NCBI RefSeq assembly: GCF_000025605.1
Contig: NC_013894.1
Coordinates: 1,163,529 to 1,227,528 of the forward strand
Source: Thermocrinis albus DSM 14484
Lineage (GTDB): Bacteria > Aquificota > Aquificia > Aquificales > Aquificaceae
Length of the DNA: 64,000 nt
Direction of reading: 5' to 3'
Shown: positions 33,386-42,894 of the stretch, one piece after another
How positions within the stretch are numbered: the stretch's first letter is position 1
Layout of the letters: every line of letters begins with the position of its first letter
The notes under the pieces: generated by a model
Databases searched by the model: none
Told to the model about the DNA's origin: nothing
Seen by the model: only the letters and a program-made list of their open reading frames with translations
Position numbers and translations under genes: made by a program

Positions 33386-34683
33386 CGGAAGAACTTTACC
33401 ACCTCCTGTACCACCCTTTTGGATCTCTTTATGCAATCCGCCACAGACACACCTTCCAGGTAGTTGCCTGTTATAAAAAGTCCAGGGTTTTCCCTCTGCA
33501 GTGCTTCCACCAGTTCTATGTATCTACCGTATCCCAGTGTGTACTGAGGTATGGCTCTCTTCCACCGTGTAACGAGGAGGAACTCCAGTTGGGTTAGACC
33601 CAAGCTCTTTCTTAGATCTTCTTCCACTATACGCATTATGAGCTCATCTTCGTACTCTACCACTTCCGGATCGGTGGCACCTCCCATGTAGATGGTGAGG
33701 AGTTCTTTCCCTTGCGGAGCCTTGTTAGGAAAGATACGTGAGGAGAAGAGAACTCCCAGTATCCTCAGATCTTCCTTCTGGGGTGCCAGAAAACCGAAGC
33801 CGTCAGGTATATTCTGAGATGTGGCCACATGTACCACCACTACTGGGGCGTAGTATATTTTGTCCAGTTCCTGCGCAGCACTCCAAGAGATATCCCTCAG
33901 AAGATAACCTGCAGATGTGGCAGGAGATGCCACTACCACACACCGTGCTTCGTACTTTCCCTCTTTGGTGTCCAGTATGTATCTATCGTCCTTCCTCCTT
34001 ATACGGAGTGCCACGTTCTCCGTCTCTAGATCCACATAACTGGCCAGTTGTTGGATGATGCTCTGGTTTCCTCCTTCAAAGGAGATTATTTTTCCCGGAG
34101 GTCCGAGCCTCTTTAACTTGATGGCAGCCCTTATCAGGCTTCCGTACTCTCTCTCCAACTGGTATACCCTTCTGAAGGCGTACTTTATGGAGAGCTCCTC
34201 CGGGTCACCGGCGTACACACCCCTCACGAAGGGAGTTATCACGTAGTGAAGAAACTCTTCTCCCAGTCTTCTTCTTACAAACTGAGCCACCGTTTCTTCT
34301 GTTTTTACAGAAGGTGCCACGAAGGGCTCCATCAACACCCTCAGTTTACCACCTAAGGATAGCAGGGGAGAGGTGAGAAACTTTACGGGACTATTGGGGA
34401 GTGGGATAAGTTTTCCTCTCTTATAGATATATCTAACGGAGGAGGAAGGCGAGGCTTCCTGGGGTTGTATACCCACCTCACGGAAGAAATCTACCACCTC
34501 CCCATCGGCCAACACCGTTTGGGGACCAAGTTCACAGAGAAAGTCACCCACTTTCCGCGTGCGTATGTTTCCTCCGGGCTCTTCTTCCTTTTCCAGAACC
34601 TTCACCTTGAGGCCTTCCTTTGACAGTCTGAAGGCCACCGAGAGACCCGATATACCGGCTCCTACCACTATAACGTCCATCAT
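33382..34683 (-). CDS. hemY: Protoporphyrinogen/coproporphyrinogen oxidase, HemY type
   Basis: FAD enzyme of haem synthesis, 433 residues. FAD loop [16 protein letters not shown], then [39 protein letters not shown] in the substrate domain, and the C-terminal FAD-contact [20 protein letters not shown]. This matches HemY, which uses oxygen or another acceptor to make protoporphyrin or coproporphyrin; the exact substrate cannot be fixed. Starts by ATGA overlap after thiG. Confidence 0.9.
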   Translation of the reverse strand: MMDVIVVGAGISGLSVAFRLSKEGLKVKVLEKEEEPGGNIRTRKVGDFLCELGPQTVLADGEVVDFFREVGIQPQEASPSSSVRYIYKRGKLIPLPNSPVKFLTSPLLSLGGKLRVLMEPFVAPSVKTEETVAQFVRRRLGEEFLHYVITPFVRGVYAGDPEELSIKYAFRRVYQLEREYGSLIRAAIKLKRLGPPGKIISFEGGNQSIIQQLASYVDLETENVALRIRRKDDRYILDTKEGKYEARCVVVASPATSAGYLLRDISWSAAQELDKIYYAPVVVVHVATSQNIPDGFGFLAPQKEDLRILGVLFSSRIFPNKAPQGKELLTIYMGGATDPEVVEYEDELIMRIVEEDLRKSLGLTQLEFLLVTRWKRAIPQYTLGYGRYIELVEALQRENPGLFITGNYLEGVSVADCIKRSKRVVQEVVKFFR

Positions 34684-35483
34684 GACTTGTAGGGTACTCC
34701 CTTAAGGGGTGAAGAGGGTACAGCGTATGTTCTCTTGGGCATTCTGCCCGCCAGGTAAGCCAGCCTGCCTGCTATAACGGCGTACTTCATAGCCACAGCC
34801 ATCTTTATAGGATCCTTTGCCTCAGCCAGTGCGGTGTTGGTGAGGATGCCGTCTACACCCAGCTCCATAACAGGTGGTATGTCAGAGGCACTACCTATAC
34901 CTGCATCCACTATCACAGGTACTGATACAGCCTCCCTTATGAAGATGATGTTGTAAGGGTTCTGAAGGCCCAGACCAGAGCCTATGGGAGCTGCCAAAGG
35001 CATCACCGCAGCACACCCTATGTCTTCAAACTTCTTGGCATAAACAGGATCGTCAAAGATGTAGGGAAGTACCACAAAACCCTCCTTAACCAGATACTTG
35101 GCAGCTTTGTAGGTTTCTTCCATGTCAGGCAGTAAAGTTTTCTGATCTCCTATCACCTCCAGTTTCACCCAGTTTATTCCGGTGGCCTCTCTTGCCAGCA
35201 TGGCTGTCTTTATGGCTTCCTCCGCCGTGTAGCATCCAGCCGTGTTAGGTAGTATCAGGTACTTTTTGGGATCCACATAGTCCAAAAGGTTCTCCTTATT
35301 AGGATCCGTTATGTTGACGCGCCTTACAGCCACCGTTATTATCTCAGCACCAGATGCTTCAAGAACCTCTTTGGTTTCCTGAAAGCTCTTGAACTTTCCG
35401 GACCCTATTATGAGGCGAGACCTGAACCTTCTACCTGCTATCTCCAGATAGTCGTCCTCCAGCAACTTTTCCCAATCTGTCAT
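34680..35483 (-). CDS. thiG: Thiazole synthase ThiG
   Basis: TIM-barrel enzyme that forms the thiazole of thiamin from deoxyxylulose phosphate, dehydroglycine and ThiS thiocarboxylate. 267 residues: [30 protein letters not shown], the Schiff-base Lys in WVKLEVIGD, and [21 protein letters not shown]. The ATG at 35483 is preferred because AGAGG lies seven bases upstream; a GTG two codons earlier is too close to that site. A structured RNA fills the gap to thiS. Confidence 0.95.
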   Translation of the reverse strand: MTDWEKLLEDDYLEIAGRRFRSRLIIGSGKFKSFQETKEVLEASGAEIITVAVRRVNITDPNKENLLDYVDPKKYLILPNTAGCYTAEEAIKTAMLAREATGINWVKLEVIGDQKTLLPDMEETYKAAKYLVKEGFVVLPYIFDDPVYAKKFEDIGCAAVMPLAAPIGSGLGLQNPYNIIFIREAVSVPVIVDAGIGSASDIPPVMELGVDGILTNTALAEAKDPIKMAVAMKYAVIAGRLAYLAGRMPKRTYAVPSSPLKGVPYKS

Positions 35484-35497
35484 GTCCACACCTCTTT

Positions 35498-35591
35498 ACC
35501 CGAACTCTGCATGTTCGGGTGCCGGGCTATTTGTATCCCGCCTTCAAAGGGACACCCACGGACCCGGCAGGCGGCATTGGGGTGTCCCTCC
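35498..35591 (-). ncRNA. Structured leader between thiS and thiG with pseudoknot potential (candidate riboswitch)
   Basis: Reading the minus strand 5' to 3': GGGACACCC (35588-35580) pairs perfectly over 9 bp with GGGTGTCCC (35557-35549). Its 22-base loop holds CCGCCT (35574-35569) and GCCGGG (35568-35563). CCGCCT is complementary to AGGCGG (35543-35538), and GCCGGG to CCCGGC (35526-35521), both downstream of the hairpin, so each makes a pseudoknot. The two pairings also cross each other, suggesting alternative states. A final perfect 8-bp hairpin, ACCCGAAC/GTTCGGGT (35520-35498), sits directly before the thiG Shine-Dalgarno. The TPP riboswitch core (CUGAGA) is absent. Confidence 0.6.
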
Positions 35592-35798
35592 TTAACCACC
35601 ACCTACCAAATGGATGATCTCCACCCTGTCTCCCTCCTGAAGGACTCTGTTCCTGTACTCTCCCTTGGGTACCACTTCCTCGTTGATGGACACAGCAAGA
35701 CCTACCTCTCTGTAAGCTACTCCCAAAACCTCCAGAAGATCCATGACAGTTATACCATCCGGCACCTCTCTCTCTTCTCCGTTTACCCAGAGTTTCAT
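35592..35798 (-). CDS. thiS: Sulfur carrier protein ThiS
   Basis: Ubiquitin-like protein of 68 residues carrying thiocarboxylate sulfur for ThiG. MKLWVNGEEREVPDGITVMDLLEVL, then GLAVSINEEVVPKGEY and GDRVEIIHLVGGG; the C-terminal Gly-Gly is exposed as required (three Gly here). It starts six bases after the pilD stop, and a structured RNA separates it from its partner thiG. No thiF or thiH is near. Confidence 0.95.
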   Translation of the reverse strand: MKLWVNGEEREVPDGITVMDLLEVLGVAYREVGLAVSINEEVVPKGEYRNRVLQEGDRVEIIHLVGGG

Positions 35799-35803
35799 AG
35801 CAT

Positions 35804-36550
35804 TTAAAAATTAACCAAAAATCTCTTGAGATCCAGCATAACACCCAAGAAACACCCTGCTGACAGGAAGGGTCCGTAAGGTATCACAAACTGAAGGTTT
35901 CTATTCTTAAGTATTATGGGAAAGGCGTAAAGAAGACCCAGTACAGAACCAAGTCCCACAGCGTAAGCAACACCGTATAGTCCCGTAAAAGAACCTATGA
36001 AAGCCATAAGCTTAACATCTCCCAATCCTAATCCTTCTACCTTCCTAAGGCGCGTGTAGTAAAGATATATGAGGAGAAAAAAAGCTCCTCCCAATGCAGC
36101 ACCCAGGAAACTCTCCCACGGGGATATGTCCCTTCTGAAAAAAGAGAGGACAAGCCCTGTAACCAAACCCCCTAAGGTTATACTGTCAGGAAGTAGAAAA
36201 GTCTCCCAGTCTATAACAGAAGCCACCAGTAAGGCAGAGAAAAAAAAGTAGAAGATCAACAGCTCATAAGAGAGTCCCCACTTTAGGTAGCACAGAACAG
36301 CCAGAAGGCCTGAAGCCAGTTCCACCAGGAGGTATCTTAAAGGTATGGGATGAGCGCAGTATCTACATCTTCCTTTTAAAAGCAGGTAAGATAAAATGGG
36401 TATGTTGTCTCTCCATCTTATCTTGGTTTTACAGTTGGGACAATGGGAAGGTGGGTGAACTATAGACATACCTCTGGGAAGACGGTGTATAAGCACATTG
36501 TAAAAACTTCCCAAAACAGCGCCTATTGTAAAAGCTATAATAAGTTCCAT
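35804..36550 (-). CDS. pilD: Prepilin peptidase PilD/GspO
   Basis: Aspartic membrane protease that cleaves and N-methylates type IV prepilins and type II pseudopilins. 248 residues, about eight helices. N-terminal zinc module CPNC (Cys37, Cys40) and CRYC (Cys62, Cys65); catalytic Asp in VIDWETFLLPD and in GLGDVKLM; RLPRGMSIVHPPSHC is the usual methylase-region opening. It serves the gsp operon at 7780-14708. TATTAT eight bases before the ATG, in a core shared with the divergent methylase gene. Confidence 0.95.
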   Translation of the reverse strand: MELIIAFTIGAVLGSFYNVLIHRLPRGMSIVHPPSHCPNCKTKIRWRDNIPILSYLLLKGRCRYCAHPIPLRYLLVELASGLLAVLCYLKWGLSYELLIFYFFFSALLVASVIDWETFLLPDSITLGGLVTGLVLSFFRRDISPWESFLGAALGGAFFLLIYLYYTRLRKVEGLGLGDVKLMAFIGSFTGLYGVAYAVGLGSVLGLLYAFPIILKNRNLQFVIPYGPFLSAGCFLGVMLDLKRFLVNF

Positions 36551-36571
36551 TGGAATATATAATATTAATAC
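36551..36571. promoter_or_regulatory. 21-base bidirectional promoter, pilD / type III mod
   Basis: Plus: TATAAT at 36558-36563, eight bases before the mod ATG. Minus: TATTAT at 36559-36564, eight bases before the pilD ATG. The hexamers overlap by five of six bases. No Shine-Dalgarno on either side. The acquired mod gene thus appears to be expressed from the host-style leaderless site. Confidence 0.55.
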
Positions 36572-39097
36572 ATGGAAAAGGAGCGGAGGTTTTTTGAAGC
36601 GTTAAAAAACGTCTTTGTAGGAGAAAAGATAGAAGGTGAATCAGGATACATTAATTTAATGAGGATAAAGTCTAAATATTACGAAAAGCGCGTATTTCCT
36701 AAACTGAAAGAAGATATTGATAGCTCATTAAAGGAATTTCCTGATTTTAGAGAAGAGCTTTTTGATAAGCTTTACACCTTCTTTAAAAGATACTTTTCTG
36801 AAAGCGGTTCAATATACTTTGTTCACACACCATACTATCAAAGCATATATGACAGAATTTACACGGATGATAGAGATGTGGTCTTATTCTGGAAAACGCA
36901 CATGCTTTACTATGTAAAAACAGACAGGTTATTCAAAAGTTTGAATGTAGAAATAGATGGTTATAAATTTTTCTTTGATGCTTCCAAGCTGGAGCATAAA
37001 AAAGCAAATGAAAAAAGAGAAGTGATTTATGAGCTGAAAGAAGTAAGAGCGGATAACACAATTGTTTTTGAAGTTCATTATTCGGAGAGGGGAAGAAAAA
37101 CCAATATAGATGACATAATAAAGGATCTGAGAAAAGGGGGAATTAGACTAAGTGAAGAAGTGCTAGAGAGAGCTTTTAGGACCTTTGAAAGGCAGGCGGA
37201 AGTAGATTTCTTCATAAACAAGAATGCAAAGGAGTTTCTCAAAGAGCAGTTTGATCTGTGGCTTTATCAGTATGTTTTTAAAGAAAACAATGTCTGGACC
37301 GAAAGAAGGATAAAACAGCTTCAGGTATTGAAGGATATTGCTTTTAAGATTATTGACTTCATCTCTCAGTTTGAGGATGAGCTGGTAAAGATATGGAATA
37401 AACCGAGATTTGTCATTAACTCCAATTACGTAATAACTCTTGACAGAATAGCCAAGAAAGATAAGAATTTAGAGATTATTGAAAAGATTTTAAATCATCA
37501 AAACTTTGAGGAACAGATTAAAGAGTGGAAGGAGTTGAAGATAGTTGAAGAGGATTTTGATAAGAATAAGATTTTAGAAAACACTTTAACAGGTAGAAAA
37601 TTAAATGAAAAATATCAGTTTTTACCAATTGATACGAAATACTTTAAGGATCTGGAGCTTGAGATACTGGGGTTATTTGACGATTTAGATAATGAGCTTG
37701 ACGGCTGGCTGATTAAGAGTGAAAATTATCAGGCATTAAATACGATTTTGCCGAAGTTTAAGGAAAAGGTGCAGACGATTTATATTGATCCACCGTTTAA
37801 CAAAGAACAAGATGCGGATTATTTCTACTCTGTAAAGTATAAGGACGCTACTTGGATAACTATGTTGGAAAACAGGTTAAGATTGGCGAGGGATTTGCTT
37901 AGAGATACTGGAAGCATATTTGTTAGATGTGATTATAACGGGAATATGTATGTGAGACTACTTATGAATGAGATTTTTGGAGAGGAGAATTTTAGGAATG
38001 AGATAGTGGTAAAAAGAGGTGCTCCGAAATCAGCAATGTTTGGACAATTTGAAGGAGTTAAATCAATAGGTGTGATGTATGATAACATTTTTTGGTATTC
38101 TTCTAATCCTGAAACACGATATCACGGATTTAAAATACCAATTAAGAAAAAAGGCGGCTACTGGAGTACTTTTTATGATATGAAACCAAGCGGGGAAAGA
38201 CCAACAATGAGATATGAGCTATTTGGTTTACTTCCTCCCAAAAATTACTATTGGAAATGGGGGAAAGAAAGAGCACTTAAAGCTGTCGAAAATTATAAAA
38301 AGTATTTAGAAGAAAGTAAGGAAACAGGAGAAAGTATAGAATCATATTCTATGAGAACAGGCATTAGAGATTTTATAAAATTAGAAAATGGGGTAGTTAA
38401 ATATTGGGTTCCTATCAGAGAAGAAGATTTTTTAGATAACAATTGGCTTGATATTCCGGGATATTCATCTGGATGGGGATTTAAAACAGAAAACTCCGAA
38501 ATTCTTCTAAAGCGTGTCATAGAATCCACATCCAACGAAGGCGATTTAGTTATGGACTTCTTCCTTGGTTCTGGCACAACAACGGCGGTGGCGCACAAGC
38601 TTAAAAGAAAATGGATTGGAGTGGAGATGGGAGAGCATTTTTACACGGTAGTTTTACCAAGAATGAAAAAGGTTTTGGCTTATGATAAGTCAGGTATATC
38701 AAAGGAGAAGGATGTAAAAGAAAAGTATAACGAAAAGAACGCGGGTGGTTTCTTCAAATACTACGAGCTGGAGCAATACGAAGATATTTTAAGAAGGGCT
38801 AAATATGAGGACTCAGAGGATCTGTTTGAAAATCCATACACTGATATATACAATCAGTATGTTTTCCTGAAAGACTTAAAGATGCTGGAAGCGGTAGAGA
38901 TTGATTATGAGAATAATAAAGTAAAGGTGGATCTGAGTAAGCTATACGATAACATAGATTTGGCTGAGACGCTTTCCAACTTGCTGGGTAAGTGGATAAA
39001 GAAGATAACTTCTGATTACGTTGAGTTTGAAGATGGGGAAAGAATAGATCTGAAGGACATTGACTATAAGATTATAAAACCTTTAATCTGGTGGTAG
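36572..39097 (+). CDS. mod: Type III restriction-modification system methylase subunit (Mod)
   Basis: Adenine-N6 methyltransferase that recognises DNA for both modification and restriction. 841 residues, beta-class order: catalytic motif IV DPPF at 406-409, then the target-recognition region, then SAM motif I FLGSGTT from 664 (DFFLGSGTTTAVAHKL, RKWIGVE). The N-terminal ~390 residues ahead of DPPF are far longer than in EcoP15I Mod; they are helical and charged, with no family I can name. The gene is clearly AT-rich and uses AAA/ATA-type codons more than its neighbours, which points to transfer. It overlaps res by seven bases. Confidence 0.9.
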   Translation: MEKERRFFEALKNVFVGEKIEGESGYINLMRIKSKYYEKRVFPKLKEDIDSSLKEFPDFREELFDKLYTFFKRYFSESGSIYFVHTPYYQSIYDRIYTDDRDVVLFWKTHMLYYVKTDRLFKSLNVEIDGYKFFFDASKLEHKKANEKREVIYELKEVRADNTIVFEVHYSERGRKTNIDDIIKDLRKGGIRLSEEVLERAFRTFERQAEVDFFINKNAKEFLKEQFDLWLYQYVFKENNVWTERRIKQLQVLKDIAFKIIDFISQFEDELVKIWNKPRFVINSNYVITLDRIAKKDKNLEIIEKILNHQNFEEQIKEWKELKIVEEDFDKNKILENTLTGRKLNEKYQFLPIDTKYFKDLELEILGLFDDLDNELDGWLIKSENYQALNTILPKFKEKVQTIYIDPPFNKEQDADYFYSVKYKDATWITMLENRLRLARDLLRDTGSIFVRCDYNGNMYVRLLMNEIFGEENFRNEIVVKRGAPKSAMFGQFEGVKSIGVMYDNIFWYSSNPETRYHGFKIPIKKKGGYWSTFYDMKPSGERPTMRYELFGLLPPKNYYWKWGKERALKAVENYKKYLEESKETGESIESYSMRTGIRDFIKLENGVVKYWVPIREEDFLDNNWLDIPGYSSGWGFKTENSEILLKRVIESTSNEGDLVMDFFLGSGTTTAVAHKLKRKWIGVEMGEHFYTVVLPRMKKVLAYDKSGISKEKDVKEKYNEKNAGGFFKYYELEQYEDILRRAKYEDSEDLFENPYTDIYNQYVFLKDLKMLEAVEIDYENNKVKVDLSKLYDNIDLAETLSNLLGKWIKKITSDYVEFEDGERIDLKDIDYKIIKPLIWW

Positions 39098-42024
39098 AGA
39101 TGGTTAGGCTTATCCTACAAAACATGGTAAAAGACATAAACTTCTCTCATCTTCCCTCTAACTGGAATTCTTTTGACCTGGAGTCTTTCTCAAAGGAAAA
39201 GAAGTTATGGAGTTTCCAGCAAAAAGCTCTTGAGAACGCAATAAAGGCTCTCTGGTTGTATTACGAAGATATAAAGGATTATAGTGATGGTGAAGATTTA
39301 AGTCAAAACAAGGAAAGGAAACGCCTGCTATTTGAAAGATATAAGAATAATGGGCTTGAGGAAGATTTTGATATAAAGGATGGAAGAACCAACAAAAGAA
39401 TTTATGAACTACTCAAGGATTATTACCAAGAAGAGAACGGTAAGATTCCATACTGGAACTTCATAAACAGAATGAGCTTCTGGATGGCTACGGGAAGCGG
39501 TAAAACACTGGTCATCATAAAGCTAATACATATATTGATGGAACTTATGGAAAGAAAGGAGATACCAGAATGCGATATTCTTTTCCTATCACATAGAGAT
39601 GATCTTATCTCTCAGTTTAAGAAGCATGTTGAAGAAGCAAACAGATCAAATAATATAAAGATTGAATTAAGAGAGCTAAAGGAATATGAAGACATTAAAA
39701 GAAGCCTATTTGGGACTAAATCAGTTGTATTCTATTACAGATCAGACCTCATAGGGGATGAACAGAGGGAGAAGATTATTGATTTCAGAAACTACGATAA
39801 CGGTGGAAGGTGGTATATAGTCCTTGATGAGGCACATAAAGGAGATAAAGAAGAGTCAAAAAGTCAGCATATATACTCTATCCTTTCAAGAAATGGGTTC
39901 CTATTTAACTTCTCTGCAACTTTTACTGATATAAGGGACATCATCACCACAGTTTTTGAGTTTAATTTGGGTTCTTTCATTCAAGAAGGTTATGGGAAGC
40001 ACATAAGCATACTAAAGCAAGAGGTAAGGGCTTTCAAAGAAAAAGAGGATTACAATGAAGATGAAAAACAGAAGATAGTTTTAAAAGCGCTTATAATTCT
40101 GACATACACAAAGAAGTTTTACGAAAAATTAAAACCTCTCAATCTATACCATAATCCGCTACTTTTAGTTCTCGTGAATTCTGTCAATACGGAGGACTCA
40201 GATTTAAAGTTGTTTTTCAGAGAACTTGAAAGGATAGGTAGGGGGGAGATTTCCGACGATGTTTTCCATCAGGCGAAGACAGAACTTTGGAATGAGATTA
40301 AAGAGGAGCCGGAATTTATTTATGAGGATGGAGAGAAGTTTAAAGCCAGTGAGAATGATTTTAACAGTATAACAAAAGATGATATTTTGAAGTACGTTTA
40401 TAATGCCGAGTCCTTTGGAGAGATTGAGGTTTTAAGAAGAAAAGGAGAGAAAAAGGAGCTTGCTTTTAAACTGAAAACAAGTGATAAGCCTTTTGCTTTA
40501 ATAAAAATTGGGGACACATTGGAGTGGTTGAAGGGATTTTCCGGTTATGAAGTTCAGGAAAGTTTCCAGGACGAAAGCTATTTTGAAAGCTTAAACAGAG
40601 ATGATTCATCTATTAACATTCTCATGGGTTCTCGTGCTTTTTACGAAGGGTGGGATTCCAACAGGCCCAATGTGATTTTATTCATAAACATAGGGGTTGG
40701 TGTTGATGCGAAAAAATTCGTTCTTCAATCCATTGGTAGGGGTGTGAGAATTGAGCCAATGAAAAACAAAAGGAGAAGACTGTTATTTCTTTACAATTCA
40801 GGAGAGATTGATGAAGACTTGTTTAATAAAGTAAAAGATAACATTCTTCCGCTTGAAACATTATTTATCTTTGGAACAAACAGGAATGCGTTAGAGACAG
40901 TTATTAAAGAGCTGAAAAGTGAAAAGAAAGAAGCCAGTATTTCACTTTATAAGAATGAAGATGCCATAAATGGGAAACTTCTTCTCATTCCTAAATATAA
41001 AAAAGCGGGTTATTTACTTGTAGAAAAAAGAGAACCTCCAAAGTTTGAGATAAGCAAGGAGGAACTTGATCTCGTTAAAAAATATGTAAATTCAATAGAT
41101 GATAGAATCCTTCTTATGTTGTATAACACAGAACCTAAGAAAATTAAATTCCTGAAGGAGAGTTTTAATTACGAAGAAAAATATTATAAGAAAAACGGCA
41201 GGGAATATAAAAATCCTGATCTACTTATTCAGAGAATTTTTGATTATTTCTCGGTTATTCCTGAGGAGGTTGATAAGTTGAAAGAGCTGGAGGATGAGAT
41301 CAGGCATTTTAAAAACATAAAGGTTTATCTGGAGGATATTGAGAATCTGAAAGATAAGATTGAAAAGGTGAAGAATTACGAAAGCGAAAAGAAACAAATA
41401 GAAGAAAGTAATTTATCTGATGAATTAAAGCGAAAACTTTTACGTTCTTTGAATAAGGAAGACTTTGAACATGGTGGTAAAAGGATTAACATAAAATACA
41501 TACTTAATCATTATTACATTCCCGTTATTTTGTCAGAAGATGAAAAGATTGATTACATAAAGCACATAATCAAAACTAAGAGTGAGGTGGATTTTATCAA
41601 TGAGCTTGAAAAATACTTAGATAGGGAGGACAACAAATTTAAAAACTTTGATTGGTGGTTGTTCAGTAAGATAGATGAAAGTTTGGACGAGGTTTACATT
41701 CCTTATTATGATCCAAATACGAACAGCCGTCGCAACTTTTATCCTGACTTTATATTTTGGCTGAAGAAGAGTAATAATTACTTTATAGTTTTTATTGATC
41801 CAAAAGGGACAAAGCATACGGATTATGAGCATAAAGTTGACGGTTATAAAAAACTCTTTGAGGAGAATGGCAAAAAGAAGGTTTTTAATTATAATGGCTT
41901 AAGTGTAAGTGTGTGGTTATTTCTTAAAACTGACGATGTCAATAGACTTTCTGAGGGTTATAGAGAATACTGGTTTGATGATATGGGGAAGGTTCTGGAA
42001 AAGGTTTCAAGCTGGCAATACTGA
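39091..42024 (+). CDS. res: Type III restriction-modification system helicase-nuclease subunit (Res)
   Basis: Superfamily-2 ATPase and endonuclease, 977 residues. Walker A MATGSGKT (132-139), DEAH at 246-249, FNFSATFTDI (motif III), SIGRGVRIEP (motif VI). A C-terminal PD-(D/E)xK nuclease is visible: FYPDF with Asp886, then IDPKG with Asp903 and Lys905. A charged coiled-coil region lies at about 720-790. All catalytic motifs look intact, so the pair is probably active. The GTG at 39091 overlaps the mod stop; an ATG three codons later is the alternative. AT-rich like mod. Confidence 0.92.
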   Translation: MVEMVRLILQNMVKDINFSHLPSNWNSFDLESFSKEKKLWSFQQKALENAIKALWLYYEDIKDYSDGEDLSQNKERKRLLFERYKNNGLEEDFDIKDGRTNKRIYELLKDYYQEENGKIPYWNFINRMSFWMATGSGKTLVIIKLIHILMELMERKEIPECDILFLSHRDDLISQFKKHVEEANRSNNIKIELRELKEYEDIKRSLFGTKSVVFYYRSDLIGDEQREKIIDFRNYDNGGRWYIVLDEAHKGDKEESKSQHIYSILSRNGFLFNFSATFTDIRDIITTVFEFNLGSFIQEGYGKHISILKQEVRAFKEKEDYNEDEKQKIVLKALIILTYTKKFYEKLKPLNLYHNPLLLVLVNSVNTEDSDLKLFFRELERIGRGEISDDVFHQAKTELWNEIKEEPEFIYEDGEKFKASENDFNSITKDDILKYVYNAESFGEIEVLRRKGEKKELAFKLKTSDKPFALIKIGDTLEWLKGFSGYEVQESFQDESYFESLNRDDSSINILMGSRAFYEGWDSNRPNVILFINIGVGVDAKKFVLQSIGRGVRIEPMKNKRRRLLFLYNSGEIDEDLFNKVKDNILPLETLFIFGTNRNALETVIKELKSEKKEASISLYKNEDAINGKLLLIPKYKKAGYLLVEKREPPKFEISKEELDLVKKYVNSIDDRILLMLYNTEPKKIKFLKESFNYEEKYYKKNGREYKNPDLLIQRIFDYFSVIPEEVDKLKELEDEIRHFKNIKVYLEDIENLKDKIEKVKNYESEKKQIEESNLSDELKRKLLRSLNKEDFEHGGKRINIKYILNHYYIPVILSEDEKIDYIKHIIKTKSEVDFINELEKYLDREDNKFKNFDWWLFSKIDESLDEVYIPYYDPNTNSRRNFYPDFIFWLKKSNNYFIVFIDPKGTKHTDYEHKVDGYKKLFEENGKKKVFNYNGLSVSVWLFLKTDDVNRLSEGYREYWFDDMGKVLEKVSSWQY

Positions 42025-42045
42025 GCATGATCAGGGATTGATATG

Positions 42046-42057
42046 TATAATATTAGC
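42046..42057 (+). promoter_or_regulatory. dapF -10 element
   Basis: Perfect TATAAT at 42046-42051 with six bases to the ATG at 42058; leaderless arrangement. An ATG at 42043 lies upstream of the -10 and cannot be on this transcript. Confidence 0.55.
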
Positions 42058-42894
42058 ATGAGATTTTCCAAACTTCACGCTTCGGGAAACGATTTTGTGG
42101 TATTGGATAACAGAGATGGTAAGGTGTATAGTTTCGTCAACGACCTTCGCTTAGATATGAAGGACTTTGTTGTCAAGGTATGTGCCTTTCACACCGGTGT
42201 AGGCGCAGATGGCCTTATCCTCATAGAGAGTCCTGATGATCCGAAAAATCACTTCAAATGGCAGTTCTTCAACTCCGACGGTTCTGTAGCGGAGATGTGT
42301 GGTAATGGTTCAAGGTGTGCGGTGCGTTTTGCTTACGAAAGGGGCATAGCCGGTCAAGAGGTGAGATTTGAGACCTTGGCGGGCATCATAAAGGCGGAGG
42401 TTTTGGAAAAGGGAAGGAGAGTGAAAGTTCTCCTCACAAAGCCTAAAGATTACAGAGATGTAACCCTTGATGTGAAGGGTACACGGCTGGAGGGGAGCTT
42501 TATCAACACAGGCGTTCCCCACTTTGTGGTGAGAGTGGAGGAGATAGATTCCTTAGATGTGGTGAGCTTAGGAAGAGCCGTAAGGTTCCATCCTGCCTTT
42601 GAACCTAAAGGGACCAACGTTAACTTTTTGCAAGTGGTGGGAGAAAACAAGATAAAGGTTAGAACCTACGAGAGGGGTGTGGAAGGTGAAACGCTGGCGT
42701 GCGGGACGGGAGCCACTGCCTGTGCTATCGTTTCTTATCTGAAAGGTTGGGTGAAAGGGTCACCGGTGGATGTTTTCACCAAAGGAGGGGATCTTCTACG
42801 CATTCACTTTCTACCTGATCTTCAAGAGGTTTATCTTGAGGGTCCTGTGGTGTGGGTTTTTGATGGAGAGTTAAGAGAAGAACTCTTTCTATGA
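42058..42894 (+). CDS. dapF: Diaminopimelate epimerase DapF
   Basis: Cofactor-free epimerase converting LL- to meso-diaminopimelate for lysine and peptidoglycan. 278 residues: KLHASGNDFVVLDN at the start, MCGNGSRC with catalytic Cys81, and ETLACGTGATAC with catalytic Cys215. The start at 42058 removes five residues from a longer reading frame and restores the normal family N-terminus. It marks the return to host base composition after the restriction genes. The next gene overlaps its stop by four bases. Confidence 0.96.
   Translation: MRFSKLHASGNDFVVLDNRDGKVYSFVNDLRLDMKDFVVKVCAFHTGVGADGLILIESPDDPKNHFKWQFFNSDGSVAEMCGNGSRCAVRFAYERGIAGQEVRFETLAGIIKAEVLEKGRRVKVLLTKPKDYRDVTLDVKGTRLEGSFINTGVPHFVVRVEEIDSLDVVSLGRAVRFHPAFEPKGTNVNFLQVVGENKIKVRTYERGVEGETLACGTGATACAIVSYLKGWVKGSPVDVFTKGGDLLRIHFLPDLQEVYLEGPVVWVFDGELREELFL

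Noticed and set aside
32717..33436. mgtC start at 33436
   Set aside because: It would extend into hemY with a Gly/Lys-rich head; the ATG at 33385 gives the ATGA coupling common here.
34680..35489. thiG start at GTG 35489
   Set aside because: The Shine-Dalgarno AGAGG would be one base from that GTG; spacing fits the ATG at 35483.
35498..35591. TPP riboswitch before thiG
   Set aside because: Thiamin genes often carry one, but the CUGAGA and the second conserved arm are absent. The fold seen is a hairpin-pseudoknot instead.
35527..35844. 105-residue reading frame across the thiS-thiG region
   Set aside because: It is out of frame with thiS, rich in Gly/Arg/Ser, and exists only because of the GC-rich RNA and thiS coding sequence.
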